Origin: Kumtagia yinganensis
GTDB lineage: Bacteria > Pseudomonadota > Alphaproteobacteria > Rhizobiales > Rhizobiaceae
DNA: 64,000 nt
Direction of reading: 5' to 3'
Assembly: GCF_040081985.1 (NCBI RefSeq)
Contig: NZ_JBEBMH010000021.1
Location: 1 to 64,000, forward strand
The notes under the pieces are model-generated. The model saw only the letters and a list, made by a program, of their open reading frames with translations. It had not been told where the DNA came from and did not search any database. Below, one piece after another: positions 1 through 8,447 of this stretch; positions within the stretch are counted from its first letter, which is position 1, and each line of letters starts with the position of its first letter. Made by a program: the position numbers and the translations under genes.

Positions 1-193
1 CAACGAGCGACGACCGCACTCGGCGCTCGGTTACCTTACTCCCGCGGCCTATGCCGCGACCCTGACCGCAACGCACGATCGGCTGCGCAACCCCGACCAG
101 CTCCGCCGATCGTCCGTTGCTCAACCGGCGCACATGCGCCAATCTCAACCATGGACTCCAGCCTCAGCCGGATGACAAAACGGGGTCACAGCA
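1..193 (+). mobile_element. Right end of an IS3-family insertion sequence
   Basis: The transposase frame stops at 175, and the few bases that follow contain CGGGGTCACA (about 181-190), a plausible terminal inverted repeat in which an IS end reads ...GGGGTCA-CA. The exact end near 190-193 is inferred, because the other end of the element is outside the window. The AT-richer protease locus begins immediately after, so the element has probably inserted at or into its 5' region. Confidence 0.6.
2..175 (+). CDS. IS3-family transposase, C-terminal end (cut by window edge)
   Basis: An open frame enters from the left edge and ends at the TGA at 173-175, giving 57 residues. It begins NERRPHSALGYLTPAAYA, the hallmark C-terminal motif of IS3-family OrfB (DDE) transposases, in which the RPHSxLGY-TPxxY segment lies shortly after the catalytic Glu. 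The tail (…RNPDQLRRSS…, ending TPASAG) resembles the C-terminal tail common in the IS407/IS2-like branch. The catalytic DDE residues would lie outside the window, so activity cannot be judged. The stop codon overlaps an ATG at 172 that opens a signal-peptide-like frame of the next locus. Confidence 0.85.
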   Translation, partial: NERRPHSALGYLTPAAYAATLTATHDRLRNPDQLRRSSVAQPAHMRQSQPWTPASAG

Positions 194-226
194 GCATTCT
201 CAGCTCTTTGCTGGTGGCCATCGCTT

Positions 227-1201
227 GTGCCTGGCGCTGTAGCGCAGACGTCAGCGTTTTGTTCGAGAGCCTTGAACACGCTTTCGCCACTAGAGAAGGA
301 GAAGATCTATGATCTTATTTCCGAAAGCGCGACAGACGGCCTTACCGGCACGATTCAATTGTGGGATACTCTGACCATCCCATATATTTCCGACCCGGGA
401 CTTTCAGATGACCTAAAAAAACGATTCAAGCAAGCCGCGAAGGAGATTTATGACAAGACAGAAGTTCGCCTAGTAAGCTGCAATCAAGATGCGATAAAAA
501 AGAAAAGTGTCCGAGCTTTCATGTATTTAGGAAAGTTTTCTGATTTTTGTAAAGAGCCTGGAGCAGCGTGTTCCAAGGGCATAGGAATGAAACTCAAGAC
601 TGGCCTTGATAAGCTGAGCAAGCCAGATGAGGAAGCAGAAAAGGCGTTTGCAGCGTCTGGAGCTCCCATGGGCTTCAAAGAGTCAAACAACGTTATGGTA
701 ATTGCTCACGAATTTCTACACCGCCTCGGTTTAGCTCACCAGCATCAGAGCCCGTATGCCAACAAGTTCATAAAGGTTGACCAAAGTGATAAGGATAACT
801 GTGCGCCTAATGGAATTTACTGGCTTCCTTACTACGACCCTGCGTCGGTAATGCACTACGGACTTCAGGAATGCAACAAAATGGAGTTGGACTGTGAGTC
901 AAGCCCGAAGGGGGGCAATCGGTACAACCTGAAGTGCAAAGCCATCGACGAGCAAATTTCCAAGTATGTTTGCCTCTACGGGACACAATCTAGCGGGAAC
1001 AAATGCTTCCAGCGGCCGGAGGAGTTGCTAGGTGGCCCCAAGCTGGGGCCCGCCATACGTTACTCTGACAACAAATTTGGGCAGCGGGAATGCTTATCCA
1101 TGCTGGATCAGGCTTGGCTTCTCTCTCGTTACGCGATCGTTGAAAAGGACGAATACGGATTGGAGAAGATGATAGCTGATGGCCTGTGCGAAGCAAACTA
1201 G
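227..1201 (+). CDS. Astacin-like (M12A) zinc metalloprotease, 5' end probably disrupted
   Basis: The metzincin zinc site HEFLHRLGLAH is at residues 161-171 (ligands H161, H165, H171; catalytic E162) and the Met-turn SVMHY at 207-211. An IPY motif at 51-53 is typical of the astacin propeptide/catalytic boundary. Ten or so Cys residues suggest a secreted, disulfide-bonded enzyme. The only start in this frame is GTG 227, because a stop lies at 173. The overlapping frame from ATG 172 encodes a hydrophobic stretch (SILSSLLVAIACA) that would join this frame at PGAVAQ to form a normal signal peptide after a one-base shift near 229. The gene is visibly more AT-rich than its neighbours and sits against an IS end, which suggests acquired DNA. 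It may be a non-exported remnant. Confidence 0.75.
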   Translation: MPGAVAQTSAFCSRALNTLSPLEKEKIYDLISESATDGLTGTIQLWDTLTIPYISDPGLSDDLKKRFKQAAKEIYDKTEVRLVSCNQDAIKKKSVRAFMYLGKFSDFCKEPGAACSKGIGMKLKTGLDKLSKPDEEAEKAFAASGAPMGFKESNNVMVIAHEFLHRLGLAHQHQSPYANKFIKVDQSDKDNCAPNGIYWLPYYDPASVMHYGLQECNKMELDCESSPKGGNRYNLKCKAIDEQISKYVCLYGTQSSGNKCFQRPEELLGGPKLGPAIRYSDNKFGQRECLSMLDQAWLLSRYAIVEKDEYGLEKMIADGLCEAN

Positions 1202-1261
1202 TGCATCGGTCGAAGGACCGCGCTGTCCCGGGAGAAATGTCCGCACCGGCCGGCGATTACG

Positions 1262-1591
1262 CTATTCTAGCGCCACCAGTTCGACCCTGCGCGACGGTGG
1301 GGCTTGCTTTTCGAGATTTGGGCGTTCGAATTGGCGTTCCCCGCGGGCGCGCGACAGCAGTTTGTGCAAGGGATAACCCAGAGAAATCATATGTTCACGG
1401 ACAACTTCTGCACGGGCAGTAGTGAGTGCCATATTGAGACCCTCTTCGCCGGCGGGGTCGGCATATGCATCCAGTATGATAGTCGGTTGATTGGCCAATC
1501 CAACCAGCGCCTTTTCAATACCTGATTTCGCTTGGGCGCTGAGTTGCGTCGATCCGCTGGCAAAGGCAGCGCTGTACAAAACTCTCGTCAT
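1262..1591 (-). CDS. OmpA-like peptidoglycan-binding domain protein
   Basis: This is a short protein of about 109 aa made almost wholly of an OmpA C-terminal-type domain. It shows FASGSTQLS near the N-terminus, the central helix pattern N-x2-L-x3-RA-x2-V (NMALTTARAEVV), and the terminal RRVELVAL strand typical of the family. No signal peptide or lipobox is visible with the ATG at 1591; a longer start at 1615 adds eight unremarkable residues. A stand-alone OmpA domain without an export signal is unusual. It may be a fragment of a longer lipoprotein, or the start may be elsewhere. It has no obvious operon partner. Confidence 0.6.
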   Translation of the reverse strand: MTRVLYSAAFASGSTQLSAQAKSGIEKALVGLANQPTIILDAYADPAGEEGLNMALTTARAEVVREHMISLGYPLHKLLSRARGERQFERPNLEKQAPPSRRVELVALE

Positions 1592-2437
1592 GAAACCATC
1601 CCCAAGCCCGGTCAAGATGCCGAGTTTAGCGCGCGTAGGGCCAATCTGACTACATGTCCGCGGTCTTGCCGAGCGATTTTCTCACGAAAATTGCGGATCC
1701 TTCTCCGCCCTCGTGACGCGGCATTGTTGTGGGCCTGCCCTAAGCGCGACAGGATCCATTGCAAGCCGCGATTGTTGGACCTGCTGTCAGCAGCCGGCGC
1801 TAGAGGATGTCACAGCGGAACTTCGCGATACTCGGCATCCAAGCGGCCGTAGCACGAACGAATGACTGGGCGGTCCGTTCGCACTTCTGCTTGCAATATC
1901 GGGTGGCAGCGGAAGAACGAAAACAGAAAGGAATGAGAATCTGCCTGTGCAATTTTTGCACACGCCTATCCGTAAACTCTTGATTTTCTTAGTTAAACGA
2001 CGCCATCGATCATGGGTGCCACAGCGACTACAGGAGCCCCGAAATACCTGCGATCTTCCTTGTCTTCAGGCTCTTGAGCCACTCAGTTCTCCAAATCTTC
2101 CGTCTTCCTCGCGTTCGGCTTAGACCAAATCCGCCAGTTTCAACGCTGGACCCGGTAGAGACATCAAAGGCTTCCCATTTACCAAAGAATGAGGAAAGCA
2201 GGCTTTTGGGCGTTTACCGAGCGCAAGTGCGAGCGTGGTACCTCTCCGCATTATGCGGATGGCGCGGCATACCACGAGGCGGCGACATTTGACAGACTGC
2301 CGACGGCGGTCGTCCGGGACAGTGCGATGTCTGGGCCATATCCGCGAGAAACTGATGGCGGGAGAAGCGCGCGCCGCAGCTGGCTCGGATATGGTGCCAA
2401 TACCATTGTCCCCGGCGCCGCAACGGGACGCCCCTGT
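1592..2437. other. Non-coding stretch, no recognisable gene
   Basis: About 850 bases without a recognisable protein on either strand. The frames that stay open here have no family motif, no convincing ribosome site and biased composition. The one local structure is an inverted repeat GTGCAA-TTT-TTGCAC at 1947-1961, just after AAAGGAATG, which would start a 16-residue Cys-containing mini-ORF (MRICLCNFCTRLSVNS). Its role is unknown. Confidence 0.5.
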
Positions 2438-4276
2438 TCAAAAACTCCAGATCAATGGGACGATGAACACCGACACCACGAAGAACCAGATCAGCAACGG
2501 CAGTCCTAGTTTCCAGTAGTCGCTGAACAAATAGCCGCCGGGTCCCATCACCATCAGATTGGTCGGCGTGGCGATCGGCGTCAGGAACGCGGCGGCCGCC
2601 GCCACTCCCGTGCTCATCAGGACCGGGCGCGGTGACACGCCCATGCTGGCGGCGGCGGCAACGCCGATCGGGATGACGATCAGCGCAGTCGCCGTGTTGC
2701 TGATGAGCTGCCCCATGATGGCCGTGAGCACAAAAAGACCGGCGAGCAGCGCCAACGGCCCGGCGTCGCCAACCAGTCCGACGAGCCACTCGGCCATGAA
2801 CTTGGCGGCACCGGTCTCCACCATCGCGGTGGAAAGCGGCATCATCGCGCCGACGAGGATCACCGTCGTCCAGCCGATTGCCCGGTAGGACTGCTCTACC
2901 GTCATGATACCGGAGAGGATCGTGGCGCCGGCTGCCAGCAGACCGGCAACGGCGGGCGGAACAATCCCGGTAGCGAGCAGCAGGACCATTCCCAACAGGA
3001 TTGCCACCGCCTGCTTCGCGCCAGGCCCCATCGGCACGGCCTGGCGGCGAACCAATTCGGGCGAACTCACGACCAGCACGTCGGGGTCGTCGAGATGCAC
3101 GTCGAGGGCTTTCCACGTTCCCTGAAGCAGCATCGTGTCGCCGGCCTGCAGGACAATTCCGCGGACATCGCCCGCGGCTTTCGGAGCTTCGATTTCGACG
3201 CCTGCGCGCTGCACGGCGAGAATGATCAGGTCGCCGCTCTCTGTGACCATGCCTGGAAAGACGGCCTGGCCGATCAGGCCGGAACGCGGCGGAATGACCA
3301 CCTCCGCGAGACCGGACTGGCGGTTGAACAGCGTCTCCTCGCCCTTGCCGGGCGTTGCCCCCTCCTCCCGGAAGGAAAGATGCATGTCGGCGGCAAAGTT
3401 AGCGACGGTGTCGGGATCGCCGCGCACCAGCATATGATCGCCGACGGCGATCAGCGCCCGGCGAAGCGGCCCAGCCGATTCGCCCTCCTGCACGCCAACC
3501 AGTTGCAGGCCCGGATAGGCGGCAAGGTCGATCGCTGACGGCGCGGCACCCGCGTAGGATGAATTGGGGCGCACGCGCATGCGATAGACCCCGCTGGCGA
3601 GGCCGTATTGCTCGACCAGCGTCCTTGCGTGACGGCTGAAGTCGGCAGGCATGGTCGCGCCGTTGCGTTCGGGCAGCAATTTTTGGCCGAAAAGCACGAT
3701 GATCGCCATCGATCCAACGAGAAGCGGGACGCCCACGAGGGCGAACTCGAAAAAGGCGAAACCGCCGACACCTGCGTCGAACCCCGCTTCGGACACCAGC
3801 ACGTTCACGGGCGTGCCGGTCAAGGCAAGCATCGAACCGGCATGGGCGGAGAAGACCAGCGGCATGAGCAATTGCGAGGAGTTCCGCTTGAGCCTGACCG
3901 CGATGACCACAACAACCGGCAGCAACGCGGCCACGGCGCCATTGACGCTGATCAGCGCGGTCAACAAAGCGACAAGGCTCATCATCAGAAGGAGCAGGCG
4001 CGTCCGGCTCTCTTCACCGGCACCACGGATCAGAAGCTGTCCGGCCCAGGCGGTGACCCCGGTGACCTCGAGCCCGGAACTGACGACGAAGAGCGACGCT
4101 ATGAAGATGACTGCGGGGTCGCCGAAGCCTGCCAGCGATTGACCGAGCGTGAGTATCCCGCTCGCCCAAAGTGCCAATCCCACCATCATGGCGACGACGA
4201 CGACAGGCAGCTTGTTCCAAACGAACAGAACAACGGCGATGACGATGATGAGTGTGATGGAGGCTATCGGGCTCAA
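2438..4276 (-). CDS. SLC13/DASS-type permease with two RCK_C (TrkA-C) domains
   Basis: This is a 612-aa inner-membrane protein. N-terminal and C-terminal hydrophobic halves, each of several helices, flank a soluble middle (about residues 210-400) with two RCK_C-like units; the pattern …YPGLQLVGVQEGES… and …GDHMLVRGDPD… is typical. The first half contains LTGTPVNVLVSE and the second ATPTNLMVMGPGGY, the paired SNT/ATPTN-like sites that bind Na+ and anion in the DASS family. Substrate is likely a dicarboxylate, sulfate or similar anion. The start is TTG at 4276, chosen because AAGGA lies 9-13 bases upstream and the first helix begins at once. It follows the M20 peptidase and AbgT genes on the same strand, so it may be third in that operon. 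Confidence 0.85.
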   Translation of the reverse strand: MSPIASITLIIVIAVVLFVWNKLPVVVVAMMVGLALWASGILTLGQSLAGFGDPAVIFIASLFVVSSGLEVTGVTAWAGQLLIRGAGEESRTRLLLLMMSLVALLTALISVNGAVAALLPVVVVIAVRLKRNSSQLLMPLVFSAHAGSMLALTGTPVNVLVSEAGFDAGVGGFAFFEFALVGVPLLVGSMAIIVLFGQKLLPERNGATMPADFSRHARTLVEQYGLASGVYRMRVRPNSSYAGAAPSAIDLAAYPGLQLVGVQEGESAGPLRRALIAVGDHMLVRGDPDTVANFAADMHLSFREEGATPGKGEETLFNRQSGLAEVVIPPRSGLIGQAVFPGMVTESGDLIILAVQRAGVEIEAPKAAGDVRGIVLQAGDTMLLQGTWKALDVHLDDPDVLVVSSPELVRRQAVPMGPGAKQAVAILLGMVLLLATGIVPPAVAGLLAAGATILSGIMTVEQSYRAIGWTTVILVGAMMPLSTAMVETGAAKFMAEWLVGLVGDAGPLALLAGLFVLTAIMGQLISNTATALIVIPIGVAAAASMGVSPRPVLMSTGVAAAAAFLTPIATPTNLMVMGPGGYLFSDYWKLGLPLLIWFFVVSVFIVPLIWSF

Positions 4277-4430
4277 TCGTTCGGTTCCTTATCGGGTCGT
4301 CCTGTCGATTGTCTTTTCCGATCCAGCCGGCCGCATCTCATTGCCGGCATCGCAAGCGATCGTTGCGAGGTCGATCAGCCGGGAGAGGTGTGATTATAGG
4401 TATATGCCAACGTGCGCGGTGAATGTGCCG

Positions 4431-5633
4431 CTAGTCCTCCATTGTCGCCAACAGCACGCCCAGACGACAGCCCTTCTCGTATTCGGACAGGTTGACATAC
4501 TCCTTGATCGTATGGATCTCGGCCTGGCCGGCGCCGATGGTGACCGTGGGCACGCCATGTTTGTCGAGCCAGTTGGCATCGAGGCCGCCGTTGGAGAACA
4601 GGTATATCGGCTCGATGCCGAGGACATTGAGTGCTTTTGCGGCGCGCTTGACCACCGGTGCGTCCTGGCCGAGTTCGAAGGGCGGATAGGCCGGCTGCCG
4701 GAGGAACGTCACTTCGGCGGTTTCGCCCTCGTGATCCCTCACCGCTGCCTTTGCCTTGGCGAAAGCCTTCTCATAGCCGTCGACAATCTTCGTCGCGAAA
4801 GCCAATTCGGGGCTGCGCGCCTCGCCCCTGATGAAGGTGAAGTCGGTTACGACATTGGTGGCGTCGCCGGACGGCTTGCCGTCCTTGCCGCCGAAAATGC
4901 CGACATTGCTGGTTCCGCGTCCATCCTGCGTGACGATCTTGCCGAACCACCCGGCCTCACGGACCTCGGCCAGCGCTATGGCGCCGACCATGGTCGAGGA
5001 TATGCCCTTGTCGGGAGCGACGCCGGCGTGGGACGCCTTGCCCTTGATCTCGACCTCCCAATTCTCCTGCCCGACCGCGCCGATGATCAGCTCGGCGGCG
5101 AGCTGGCCGTCGACGTTGATGCACATGACCGGGCCTTTGAGATCGGCCGGATCGAGTTCGCGGGCGCCGTGCAGGCCGCTTTCCTCGCGGACGGTGAAGA
5201 GCAGGGTGATCGGCGGATGCGGCAGCTTGTTCTTGAGCAGGGTTTCCGCGACCACGATGAGCAGAGCCACGCCGGTGCGAGCGTCGCCGCCCAAAGCGGT
5301 CGTGCCGTCCGACACGATCCGGTCGCCCTCGCGTCGCGGCTTGGCGCCGGCGCAGAGGGGCACCGTGTCGAGATGGGTCGAGAACAGCAGGCGCGGTCCC
5401 GGCCTGGTGCCGGGCAGGTCGACGATCAGGTTCCCGGTCTCGGTCGGCAGCGGTATGCGTTTGTTGGCGTCGTCGAAGCGGATTGCCGAGGCGGGCACGC
5501 CGACATTCCTCAGCGCCTCGCTGACAGCCGCCGCGATGTTTGCCTCGTGGCCGGTGACGCCCTCGACCGACAGAACGTGCATCAGGTGGTCGATTGCAGC
5601 TTCGGCGTCGAGGGGAATGGTGGTGCCGTTCAT
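4431..5633 (-). CDS. M20-family metallopeptidase (peptidase T / aminoacylase type)
   Basis: This is a 400-aa di-zinc hydrolase of the M20 family. From ATG 5633 the metal and catalytic residues are clear: STHLDTVP (H87, D89), GGDARTG (bridging D118), and REESGLHG (E150 catalytic base, E151 ligand). A dimerisation lid follows with SHAGVAPDKG, the conserved His/Gly segment of M20 enzymes, and ligand His sits near the C-terminal GAGQAEIHT. Such enzymes cleave peptides or N-acyl amino acids in the cytoplasm. The AbgT-type transporter lies 50 bases upstream, the same pairing as AbgT with AbgAB (p-aminobenzoyl-glutamate use), so a matching imported substrate is likely. A longer start at 5663 is possible. 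Confidence 0.88.
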   Translation of the reverse strand: MNGTTIPLDAEAAIDHLMHVLSVEGVTGHEANIAAAVSEALRNVGVPASAIRFDDANKRIPLPTETGNLIVDLPGTRPGPRLLFSTHLDTVPLCAGAKPRREGDRIVSDGTTALGGDARTGVALLIVVAETLLKNKLPHPPITLLFTVREESGLHGARELDPADLKGPVMCINVDGQLAAELIIGAVGQENWEVEIKGKASHAGVAPDKGISSTMVGAIALAEVREAGWFGKIVTQDGRGTSNVGIFGGKDGKPSGDATNVVTDFTFIRGEARSPELAFATKIVDGYEKAFAKAKAAVRDHEGETAEVTFLRQPAYPPFELGQDAPVVKRAAKALNVLGIEPIYLFSNGGLDANWLDKHGVPTVTIGAGQAEIHTIKEYVNLSEYEKGCRLGVLLATMED

Positions 5634-5683
5634 TGTATCCACCCGATCGTTTCCATGACCCATACGAGAACGCGCGGCCCCTT

Positions 5684-7234
5684 CTACAGCCCCCAAGGCA
5701 GGCCCAGAAACTGCCAGACCGCCAGCAGCGCGGTCCACAGAACGAACATCCACACGACATAGGGCAGCATCAGCGATACGATGGTGCCGACGCCGGCGGT
5801 CTTGTCGTATTTCTGCGCGAAGCCGACGACCAGCGCGAAATAGGCGTTAAGCGGCGTGATGGCATTCATGGGGGAATCGCCCACCCGGTAGGCCGCCAGA
5901 ACCGCTTCCGGCTCGACGCCGAGCTTCATGAGCAGAGGGACGAAGATAGGAGCGAAGATCGCCCACTTTGCGATCGCCCCCGTCAGCAGCAGATCGATGA
6001 TGGCGACGACGACCACGAACCCGAGCAGCAGCGGAAGCGCGCCGATATTGGCGGACTGCAGGGTCCCCGACAGGCTGAGAGCCATGACCGTGCCGATGTT
6101 TGTGTAGGTGAAGTAGGCGACGAATTGGCTGAGCACGAAGAACAGGAATATCGTGCCGCCCAGATTCTTGATCGACTTCTCGATCGCCGCGATAACCTCC
6201 GGCAAGGTCCGCAATGTGCCCGCGCCGATGCCGTAGGTCCAGCCCGACACCAGAAATACCAGCATGATGAACGCGATCAGCCCATTCATGAAGGGCGAAT
6301 TGCCTATGAGTTCACCGGTGGTCGGGTTGCGTAGCGGCGCTCCGGAGGGCAGCGTCAGCAATAGGAAGACCGCGATCAAGGCGAGCAGGCCGAACCCCGC
6401 GAAGCGCAGGCCGCGCGATTCCTGTTGGGAAAGCGAGGCGTCCTGGCTGGTCGTGGTGCCCTCGGCGGCCAGCTTCGGATCATAAGCGCCCAGGCGCGGC
6501 ACGATCATCCGATCGGTAATGAAGGCGATGATGACCGTTAGAAACAGCACGGATGCGATCGAAAACCACATATTCGATGCGAGGCCTATCGACCGGTTGG
6601 GATCCACCAGATGCGCCGCGTCATTGGTGAATTCGACAAGAACCGCGTCGAGAGGTTTGATCAGCATGTTGACCGTGAAGGCTCCGGCCACCCCTGCGAA
6701 GCCGAGCGCAAGGCCGGCAAGCGGGTGGCGCCCGACAGCCAGATAGGCGATGCCTGCGAGCGGGATCAGGACGAGGTAGCCGGCATCCGCCGCAACGCTG
6801 GCGAGGATGCCGACAAAGGCCAGGATGTAGGTCAGCGCCCATCCCGGAGAGACGATGACGAGCTTTCGGATCAATGCGGTGACCAGGCCCGATTCTTCGG
6901 CGACGCCGGCGCCGATCATGGCGGCGATCATCAATCCGACCGCGGTGAAGCTCATGAAATTGGGGACGAGCGACGAGTAGATGAAACGAATGCCTTCGGT
7001 GTTCAGCAGGCTCCGTATCTCGGTGGTCGCTTTCTCGATCTCATGCGTGTCGGCATTGATGCGGTCGAAGGTAACGGCGGCCCCGAACGCGCTCAGCAAT
7101 GCCGACAGCACGATGACAATGCCGATGAGGATCAGAAAGATGATGACAGGATGGGGAACCATGTTCCCCACTTTCTCGACAGCGTCGAGAAACCTTTGCA
7201 TGGTCGTTTTCGGAACTGTGCCTGCCGCGGCCAT
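5684..7234 (-). CDS. AbgT-family transporter
   Basis: This is a 516-aa polytopic membrane protein matching the AbgT family (p-aminobenzoyl-glutamate uptake in E. coli; antimetabolite export in some relatives). It opens with FLDAVEKVGNMVPHPVIIF, the characteristic start of the family, and contains ADAGYLVLIPLAG and …GDSPMNAITPLNAYF, both conserved substrate/ion-site segments in the two repeats. ATG 7234 was chosen because a strong GAGGGGA ribosome site lies just upstream and the protein then begins like its family; the open frame to 7351 adds non-conserved sequence. It is the first gene of a probable three-gene uptake operon with the M20 peptidase and the SLC13-type permease. Confidence 0.9.
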   Translation of the reverse strand: MAAAGTVPKTTMQRFLDAVEKVGNMVPHPVIIFLILIGIVIVLSALLSAFGAAVTFDRINADTHEIEKATTEIRSLLNTEGIRFIYSSLVPNFMSFTAVGLMIAAMIGAGVAEESGLVTALIRKLVIVSPGWALTYILAFVGILASVAADAGYLVLIPLAGIAYLAVGRHPLAGLALGFAGVAGAFTVNMLIKPLDAVLVEFTNDAAHLVDPNRSIGLASNMWFSIASVLFLTVIIAFITDRMIVPRLGAYDPKLAAEGTTTSQDASLSQQESRGLRFAGFGLLALIAVFLLLTLPSGAPLRNPTTGELIGNSPFMNGLIAFIMLVFLVSGWTYGIGAGTLRTLPEVIAAIEKSIKNLGGTIFLFFVLSQFVAYFTYTNIGTVMALSLSGTLQSANIGALPLLLGFVVVVAIIDLLLTGAIAKWAIFAPIFVPLLMKLGVEPEAVLAAYRVGDSPMNAITPLNAYFALVVGFAQKYDKTAGVGTIVSLMLPYVVWMFVLWTALLAVWQFLGLPWGL

Positions 7235-7792
7235 ACCCCATTCCCCTCTGCCAAGATGCGTGAGGGCGGCGCTCGACACCGCCAGCCGGTCCCGGCGACT
7301 GCGCTCGGAGATTATTCCCCCATGGCGATAAGTCATGAGCGCAGAATCCAAAACCTGGGCTTTCTGTCCCGAAATTGTAGGTTGAACGTGTTTTCCCGTG
7401 CGGCACCGGTGACGGCAGGAAAATCCCCTCGCACGTGGCGTCGTGCGCCTTGTTTGATTGGATGGCCGCTACCGGGGAGACGGGACCGCTGATCCACCCC
7501 GTGATCATCATGCGAAGGACCCAGATTCACCCAGAATGGGATCAGTGGCGCAGAGTTGGGATTCTAAGCTCATCCGTGTTGTCCGGACAGTTGCTAGCGT
7601 CCATCGCGTGCGGCTCCCGGGATCTTGCGTGTCGTATATGGCGCGCCGGTTACCTGACTTTCGACAAGCCGCCCGAGAAAGGCATCGAGGTCTTGGAAAA
7701 TGACGTGACGATGTCATCGTTCAAGCGTTCTATTGAGATGGGCATACGGGACGCCTGACGAAATTAATCAGTCCCAATAAAAGGAAATTACG
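7235..7792. promoter_or_regulatory. Intergenic region between the abgT-type operon and the DUF1269 gene
   Basis: About 560 bases with no gene I can support. The open frame 7435-7758 on the plus strand has no family signature. A long imperfect dyad lies at 7692-7725: outer arms CTTG/CAAG, inner arms ATGAC/GTCAT around GTGACGAT. It sits 68 bases before the DUF1269 start and could be an operator. Promoters for both divergent genes must lie here. Confidence 0.4.
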
Positions 7793-8308
7793 ATGAGCGA
7801 TCTTGTTTTCATTGGGTTCCCTACTGAGGAGAAGGCCGAGGAAGTGCGTCAGAAGGTGCTTTCCCTGCAACGCGAATACCTCATCGAACTGGGCGATGCC
7901 GTCGTCGTGGTCAAGAACCAGGAGGGCCACGTAAAGCTCAACCAGATGGTCAACCTCACGGCCGCCGGCGCCGCTTCGGGTGCATTGTGGGGCACGCTGA
8001 TCGGCTTCATCTTCCTGATGCCGCTCGTGGGAGCGGCATTTGGCGCGGCTTCGGGCGCGATCGGAGGGAAGTTCACCGACGTCGGCATCAACGACCAGTT
8101 CATGAAGGACGCTGCCAGCGCCCTGCAGCCCAATACGGCCGGCCTCTTCCTTCTGATCCGGAAGATGACGACCGACAAGGTGCTGGCCGACCTCAAGGGC
8201 ATTGGCGGCGTTTTAATCCAGACCTCCTTCGACGAGACGAAGGAAGCTGCGCTGCGCGAGGCGCTGGCAGCCGTGCAGACTGAGGCGGCGGCGCCCCCGA
8301 CCACGTGA
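7793..8308 (+). CDS. DUF1269 small membrane protein
   Basis: This is a 171-aa protein with the DUF1269 pattern. An N-terminal soluble segment (MSDLVFIGFPTEEKAEEVRQ…GDAVVVVKN) is followed by a central glycine/alanine-rich hairpin of two membrane segments (about residues 55-100, with GALWGTLIGFIFLMPLVGAA). The C-terminal soluble part contains the GLFLLIRKMTTDKVLADL segment. AAAAGGAAA precedes the ATG. Members are often stress-associated, but no biochemical role is established. It is monocistronic here, downstream of a dyad that may regulate it. Confidence 0.85.
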   Translation: MSDLVFIGFPTEEKAEEVRQKVLSLQREYLIELGDAVVVVKNQEGHVKLNQMVNLTAAGAASGALWGTLIGFIFLMPLVGAAFGAASGAIGGKFTDVGINDQFMKDAASALQPNTAGLFLLIRKMTTDKVLADLKGIGGVLIQTSFDETKEAALREALAAVQTEAAAPPTT

Positions 8309-8447
8309 TCGGTATCTGAGCCTGGGTCCAGACGGCGGTTGGGCCTACCGGCCCACCGCAACAGCGCGTCTCGACGATTTCCGGGACGCAGGCGACATCC
8401 GGAACGGCGATGTTCGGCGGCTGTGCAAGCGTTCGGAATGCGAAAAC

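Noticed and set aside
1490..1510. TTGATTGGCCAATCCAA resembling an FNR dyad
   Set aside because: The right half is displaced (no TCAA or GCAA at six bases), and it lies inside the OmpA-like coding sequence.
2214..3116. Minus-strand frame of 300 codons overlapping the SLC13-type permease
   Set aside because: It overlaps the permease in another frame, is very Arg-rich and has no family signal; the permease is complete in its own frame.
7435..7758. Plus-strand 107-codon frame upstream of the DUF1269 gene
   Set aside because: No ribosome site or domain, and it contains the long dyad at 7692-7725; treated as non-coding.
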